From the NCBI GenBank assembly GCA_964541525.1, contig CAZIQF010000043.1, positions 1-7,610 on the forward strand: 7,610 nucleotides of DNA, in the 5' to 3' direction. The position numbers and the translations under genes are program-made. Position 1 is the first letter of the stretch. The number at the start of each line of letters is the position of its first letter. The notes under the pieces were generated by a model, which had not been told where the DNA came from, searched no databases, and saw only the letters and a program-made list of their open reading frames with translations. The DNA comes from UBA1737 sp964541525. GTDB lineage: Bacteria; Bacillota_I; Bacilli_A; ML615J-28; CAG-313. Of this stretch, positions 4,870-7,610 are shown one piece after another.

Positions 4870-5946
4870 CTAACCAAATTGATATGAGATGTTTTTACAA
4901 TCTTTGAACGAATTATCTTCAATCAAAATTGAATTATATTGTGTTATAGTACCATTGTATTTAATTGTAGTCAAGCTTACACACTGTGCAAATGATTTTT
5001 TACCAATATATATTATAGAATTCGGTAACTCTATAGTTTTAATGTTTGTATTTCCAGCAAATACTTGATTTGCAATTATTCTAGTTCCTGATTTAACAAC
5101 AACATTAGAATTAACTTTACTTTTATCGCTTTCAAGCAACATATCGAATAAATAATAAAGACCATTTTCTTCTATTCGATTGCTCTTATAATATGCAGTA
5201 TCTTCAAATAGAAAATGATTCCCTATGTTATCATCATGATTAAACAAAGAAATACAATTATTTGGCATTGAAATTTCATTAACATTTTTACAAAACTGGA
5301 AAGCACTATGAGAAATATTTATACCAGTACATAAATTACTGAATGATATTATTTCTAGAGAAATACCTCCATTAGGGTTGTTCATTTGACCATCATAGCA
5401 AAATAAATTTGAACCAATAAATTTGATATTATCATTTATTACTAATTTTTTTATAGCAGATCTAACATTATATAAAGCTCCTCTATATATTCCAGTAACA
5501 GGTACCCCCATATGTTTTCTAGGAAGAGTAACAGTATCTCCATCTACGGATTTACTATTTGCTGACTTTATTTCATATGTATTAATTCTGCCTTTATAAT
5601 TATCATTGTATCTAGCCATTTCAGATGTAATTATTTCAAAACTAAATCCTTCATCTTCATATCTCTCACATCTTGAACATTTGTAATTTTGTTCTCTTTC
5701 AACGTAGTTATGACCAAATGCCTTTATAATATTATCCTTATAATTATCACCACAACCACTACAATAATGATATATATACCCATCAGTTGCACATGTTGCA
5801 TCAACAACAGTTGTTGAATATGAATGGACATGCTTTTCCTGTGTATTTGGATTATTGTTATTGCTTGAATTGTTTGTAGTTGTGCAACCAGCTAGCAAAA
5901 AAGCAAATGTAAATATTAATGTTAAAGTAAATAATATCCTTTTCAC
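4870..5946 (-). CDS. BspA-like LRR lipoprotein with Cys/His module (intact paralogue)
   Basis: It has 358 residues from GTG at 5946, one base after the stop of the upstream gene. The nearest ribosome binding site, AGGAG (5965-5961), is 14 nt away, so translation probably depends on coupling. The signal peptide ends in lipobox LAGC (Cys21). An Asn/Ser/Thr-rich linker (22-36) precedes a Cys/His module: H39-x-H41, C52, C62-x-x-C65, H79, C90-x-x-C93. The rest carries leucine-rich units of BspA/LRR_5 type, clearest at about 300-340 (NIKTIELPNSIIYIGKKSF). It is a surface lipoprotein; in other bacteria such repeats bind host proteins or other surfaces, but no ligand can be inferred here. It is a tandem paralogue of the next gene, which the TGA has broken. 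Confidence 0.88.
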   Translation of the reverse strand: MKRILFTLTLIFTFAFLLAGCTTTNNSSNNNNPNTQEKHVHSYSTTVVDATCATDGYIYHYCSGCGDNYKDNIIKAFGHNYVEREQNYKCSRCERYEDEGFSFEIITSEMARYNDNYKGRINTYEIKSANSKSVDGDTVTLPRKHMGVPVTGIYRGALYNVRSAIKKLVINDNIKFIGSNLFCYDGQMNNPNGGISLEIISFSNLCTGINISHSAFQFCKNVNEISMPNNCISLFNHDDNIGNHFLFEDTAYYKSNRIEENGLYYLFDMLLESDKSKVNSNVVVKSGTRIIANQVFAGNTNIKTIELPNSIIYIGKKSFAQCVSLTTIKYNGTITQYNSILIEDNSFKDCKNISYQFG

Positions 5947-5947
5947 G

Positions 5948-6343
5948 CTATCTCTTAATTCTCCTCTCTAAAATATTTTTAAAATTAAAATAATCTTCAC
6001 CATTAAAATCATATGAAGCAGAGCCACCATTTTTATTAGTATGAATCACAGCACATAAAGAAACATCAACATTATTAAATGCTTTTTTTAATTCAATATC
6101 ATTTTCGTAAAGATTTCTATATTCAACTAAACGATTATTTATCTTTTCAAAACAAAAGCCTGACATTTTCGTTTCAAGTGTTTCAAAGAACAAGAATGAT
6201 AATAATAGCTTTGACTTATATTCTTCTCTTTTCTTTAATCTATGTTCAATGAAATAATACATAATAATTGATACAATTAAACCTGATATTATGCCGGCGA
6301 CAATACCTATAAATAAATCAATAAAGATATTAGAACAATCCAA
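5948..6343 (-). CDS. Small single-pass membrane protein of unknown function
   Basis: It has 131 residues from a TTG start at 6343. The longest frame would begin with a GTG at 6352, but that codon lies inside the ribosome binding site GGGAGG-TGAT; TTG at 6343 has ideal 8-nt spacing. One hydrophobic helix spans residues about 8-31 (LFIGIVAGIISGLIVSIIMY), followed by a Lys/Arg-rich stretch (HRLKKREEYKSK), so the C-terminal domain of about 95 residues should face the cytoplasm. That domain has no motif I recognise. It is the first gene of the leftward operon and is separated from the first lipoprotein gene by one base, so it is likely co-translated with it. A role in anchoring, sensing or exporting the lipoproteins would be speculation. 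Confidence 0.75.
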   Translation of the reverse strand: MDCSNIFIDLFIGIVAGIISGLIVSIIMYYFIEHRLKKREEYKSKLLLSFLFFETLETKMSGFCFEKINNRLVEYRNLYENDIELKKAFNNVDVSLCAVIHTNKNGGSASYDFNGEDYFNFKNILERRIKR

Positions 6344-6351
6344 AAATATCA

Positions 6352-6357
6352 CCTCCC
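6352..6357 (-). promoter_or_regulatory. Ribosome binding site deciding the membrane-protein start
   Basis: GGGAGG (6357-6352) lies 8 nt upstream of TTG at 6343. The GTG at 6352 overlaps this site and cannot use it, so the TTG start is preferred. Confidence 0.75.
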
Positions 6358-6482
6358 ATTTATGTAATCATATTTAATTACCATCGTATAAGAGTACGCA
6401 AAAGTACACATTTAACTACTCTGTAAAATTTTTATTTCTTTTTATAATTTTATGTCTAAATGAGGAAAAATAAGTAATTCAT

Positions 6483-6511
6483 TTGACTTTTTCAGAAATT
6501 TATTGTAACAT
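6483..6511 (+). promoter_or_regulatory. Plus-strand promoter in the divergent intergenic region
   Basis: TTGACT (6483-6488), a 17-bp spacer and TAACAT (6506-6511) form a plausible sigma-A promoter. No gene starts before the terminator at 6565-6592, so it would drive a short untranslated RNA. Confidence 0.5.
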
Positions 6512-6517
6512 ATTAGT

Positions 6518-6592
6518 GTAAAATTTAGTACTTAAAGGTGTACCTTTACAAACCATAATACTAGTGTCATCCAGAATTGGGTGACATTTTTT
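6518..6592 (+). ncRNA. Candidate short RNA or leader (about 75 nt)
   Basis: Between the promoter ending at 6511 and the terminator ending at 6592 there is no open frame. The predicted transcript contains a first small dyad, TAAAGGT-gt-ACCTTTA (6533-6548), and a terminator hairpin. The resolvase has its own -10 box downstream, so this looks like a separate unit. It could be a small RNA, an attenuator or an accidental transcript. I recognise no known RNA family. Confidence 0.35.
6565..6592 (+). terminator. Strong Rho-independent terminator upstream of the recombinase
   Basis: TGTCATCCAG (6565-6574) pairs with TTGGGTGACA (6577-6586) through one T-G wobble and a G-T near the loop, followed directly by TTTTTT. 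This is the best-formed terminator in the window and would block readthrough into the recombinase. The 22-bp dyad could instead be a binding site for that recombinase. Confidence 0.7.
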
Positions 6593-6616
6593 AAACAAAA
6601 CAAATGAGGGACATTT

Positions 6617-6643
6617 TGCTATAATGTTCTTATTCATAGGAGG
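6617..6643 (+). promoter_or_regulatory. Extended -10 promoter and ribosome binding site of the recombinase
   Basis: TGCTATAAT (6617-6625) is a perfect extended -10 element without a recognisable -35 box, which extended -10 promoters tolerate. AGGAGG (6638-6643) lies 6 nt before the ATG, giving a leader of only about 18 nt. Confidence 0.65.
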
Positions 6644-6649
6644 TTAGTT

Positions 6650-7240
6650 ATGAAATATGGTTATGTAAGAGTATCAACACAAACACAAAATATCGCAAGA
6701 CAAATTGAAAAAATGTATAAACTAGGTTTAACTGATGATGTTATATTTGTTGATAGGCAAAGTGGTAAGGACTTTGATAGAACTAGTTATAAAATACTAA
6801 AGTCTAGACTAAAACAAGGTGATCTACTTATCATCAAATCAATCGATAGGTTAGGTCGAAATTATGATATGATTATTAATGAGTGGCAAGATATAACAAA
6901 GGTTATTGATGCTGATATATTTGTTATTGATTTTCCTTTACTTGATACAAGGGTTGAAGGTAAGAACTTAGTTGGCAAATTTATATCTGACATTGTGCTA
7001 CAAGTTTTAAGTTTTGTGGCACAAAATGAAAGAGAGAATATTAGAAAGCGCCAAGCTGAAGGAATAAAAATTGCTAAAGCTAATGGTGTTCATATGGGAC
7101 GTCCTAAATATAAGCTTCCTGATAACTTTGAAGAAGTTGTACGTATGTTTCATAATAAAGAAATAACAAATGTAAATGCAGCTAAAATGCTAAATATGAC
7201 GCGTGGAACATTTCTTAAATATTCTAAATTGTATAAATAA
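6650..7240 (+). CDS. Serine recombinase, resolvase/invertase family
   Basis: The product has 196 residues, the usual size for small resolvases and invertases such as gamma-delta resolvase or Hin. These proteins cut two DNA sites with a serine nucleophile, exchange strands and rejoin them. The catalytic N-terminal domain is complete: YGYVRVS with Ser9 as nucleophile and Arg7, then IDRLGR with Asp66, Arg67 and Arg70, equivalent to the conserved Asp-Arg-x-x-x-Arg of the family. The long dimer helix follows around 112-140 (NERENIRKRQAEGI), then GRPKY and a C-terminal helix-turn-helix at about 157-195. Nothing appears mutated, so it should be active. It is divergent from the lipoprotein operon, has its own promoter and a strong terminator, and sits just inside the right-hand 300-bp repeat. 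Its sites are unknown; the 22-bp dyad at 6565 is one candidate. Confidence 0.93.
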   Translation: MKYGYVRVSTQTQNIARQIEKMYKLGLTDDVIFVDRQSGKDFDRTSYKILKSRLKQGDLLIIKSIDRLGRNYDMIINEWQDITKVIDADIFVIDFPLLDTRVEGKNLVGKFISDIVLQVLSFVAQNERENIRKRQAEGIKIAKANGVHMGRPKYKLPDNFEEVVRMFHNKEITNVNAAKMLNMTRGTFLKYSKLYK

Positions 7241-7244
7241 ATTC

Positions 7245-7285
7245 ACACCACTATGCTTATTATTGCATGGTTGTGTTTTATTTTG
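7245..7285 (+). terminator. Rho-independent terminator of the recombinase
   Basis: ACACCACTATGC (7245-7256) pairs with GCATGGTTGTGT (7265-7276), 11 of 12 positions including one wobble, around an 8-nt loop, followed by TTTATTTTG. It begins 4 bp after the stop codon. Confidence 0.8.
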
Positions 7286-7289
7286 TTGA

Positions 7290-7588
7290 TTTGAGTCCCG
7301 TTAGAACTAAAGGCACGAATCCCGTAAGTTAATGGTTCGAGTCCATGGCTAGTCTCACCTAGTCTGTAAATCTAAATGTTTCATAAAGGCGTAAAAAAAG
7401 AGACTATTTCACTATATTTCAAGCAAAATAGCCTACATAAATAAAAAAATAAGCCTTCATTCAGAAGACCTATAGATTTCAAAAAATGTGTCATTACTAC
7501 GAAATGTATCATTTTAAGCATTTACACTACAAAATGTTTCACGATGCAACTTTTAGTAGTAATATAAAAATCATTTACTATACAAAAA
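7290..7588. repeat. Dispersed 300-bp non-coding repeat, copy 2
   Basis: This is the direct partner of 3384-3683. The AAATGTKTCA boxes are at 7374, 7484, 7502 and 7532, giving spacings of 110, 18 and 30 bp, identical to copy 1. The inverted pair ATTACTAC (7493-7500) and GTAGTAAT (7556-7563) and both hairpins are also kept, although the sequences between them differ. The T-arm-like motif is better preserved here (GGTTCGAGTCC at about 7333-7343). Conserved spacing despite sequence drift suggests the boxes matter or did until recently. Confidence 0.85.
7393..7434 (-). terminator. Terminator hairpin inside repeat copy 2
   Basis: On the minus strand AGGCTATTT (7434-7426) pairs with AAATAGTCT (7409-7401), with a G-T wobble where copy 1 has a mismatch, followed by CTTTTTTT. 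It would stop leftward transcription entering from beyond the right edge. Confidence 0.6.
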
Positions 7589-7610
7589 GATTCATATACT
7601 CTTCTATTTC

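Larger units (their letters stand above)
3384..7588. mobile_element. Possible repeat-bounded cassette (lipoprotein operon plus recombinase)
   Basis: Two direct 300-bp repeats bracket about 3.6 kb holding the membrane-protein/lipoprotein operon and the serine recombinase. Both transcription units end in terminators just inside the repeats, so the segment is self-contained. Recombination between the repeats would release a circle of about 3.9 kb. No target-site duplication or defined end was identified, so the cassette is an inference from layout. The repeats could also simply be unrelated transposon debris. Confidence 0.35.

Noticed and set aside
7325..7360. tRNA gene around GGTTCGAGTCC
   Set aside because: Only T-arm-like sequence is present; no D-arm, anticodon stem or acceptor pairing could be assembled.

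Overview
The window is very AT-rich and follows bacterial Firmicutes-type conventions: AGGAGG-like ribosome binding sites, sigma-A promoters with 17-bp spacers, frequent GTG and TTG starts, and Rho-independent terminators. Tryptophan is encoded by TGG in all the larger genes, and TGA serves as a genuine stop, so the code is standard (table 11) and not the Mycoplasma code. The gene content fits a low-GC, probably gut-associated Bacilli/Erysipelotrichia/RF39-like genome: a DUF4143-type AAA ATPase, a Fic protein, BspA-like LRR lipoproteins with Cys/His modules, and many decaying genes. This placement is an inference; no marker gene is present.

Left third (1-1622). The start of an AAA ATPase gene runs off the left edge on the minus strand. 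Its promoter carries a 20-bp element repeated every 33 bp. Next come the 3' remnant of an IS3-family element, a frameshifted DUF5680 gene, a 21-codon scrap resembling a DNA methyltransferase motif I, and an intact small protein with an ADP-ribosyltransferase-like (YHGS) signature.

Middle (1623-3310). A full-length Fic-domain protein has a strong promoter and a cluster of GTTCCTTATT boxes over and upstream of that promoter, suggesting autoregulation. Its Fic motif has Asn where Asp/Glu is normal. Upstream lies a GNAT acetyltransferase pseudogene with one frameshift and one nonsense codon.

Right half (3384-7588). Two direct copies of a non-coding repeat of about 300 bp bracket a 3.6-kb segment. 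It holds a leftward three-gene operon (small membrane protein, BspA-like lipoprotein, and a second paralogous lipoprotein interrupted by an in-frame TGA) and a rightward serine recombinase. Terminators sit just inside each repeat. Between the divergent units is a promoter-hairpin-terminator unit that could make an RNA of about 75 nt, or could be a recombinase binding site. The layout suggests a mobile or excisable cassette carrying surface lipoproteins, but this is inferred from arrangement only.

Overall the region looks like an accessory locus under decay: four broken genes, an insertion-sequence remnant, dispersed repeats and a recombinase sit beside intact genes for protein-modifying enzymes (Fic, ART-like) and surface proteins.
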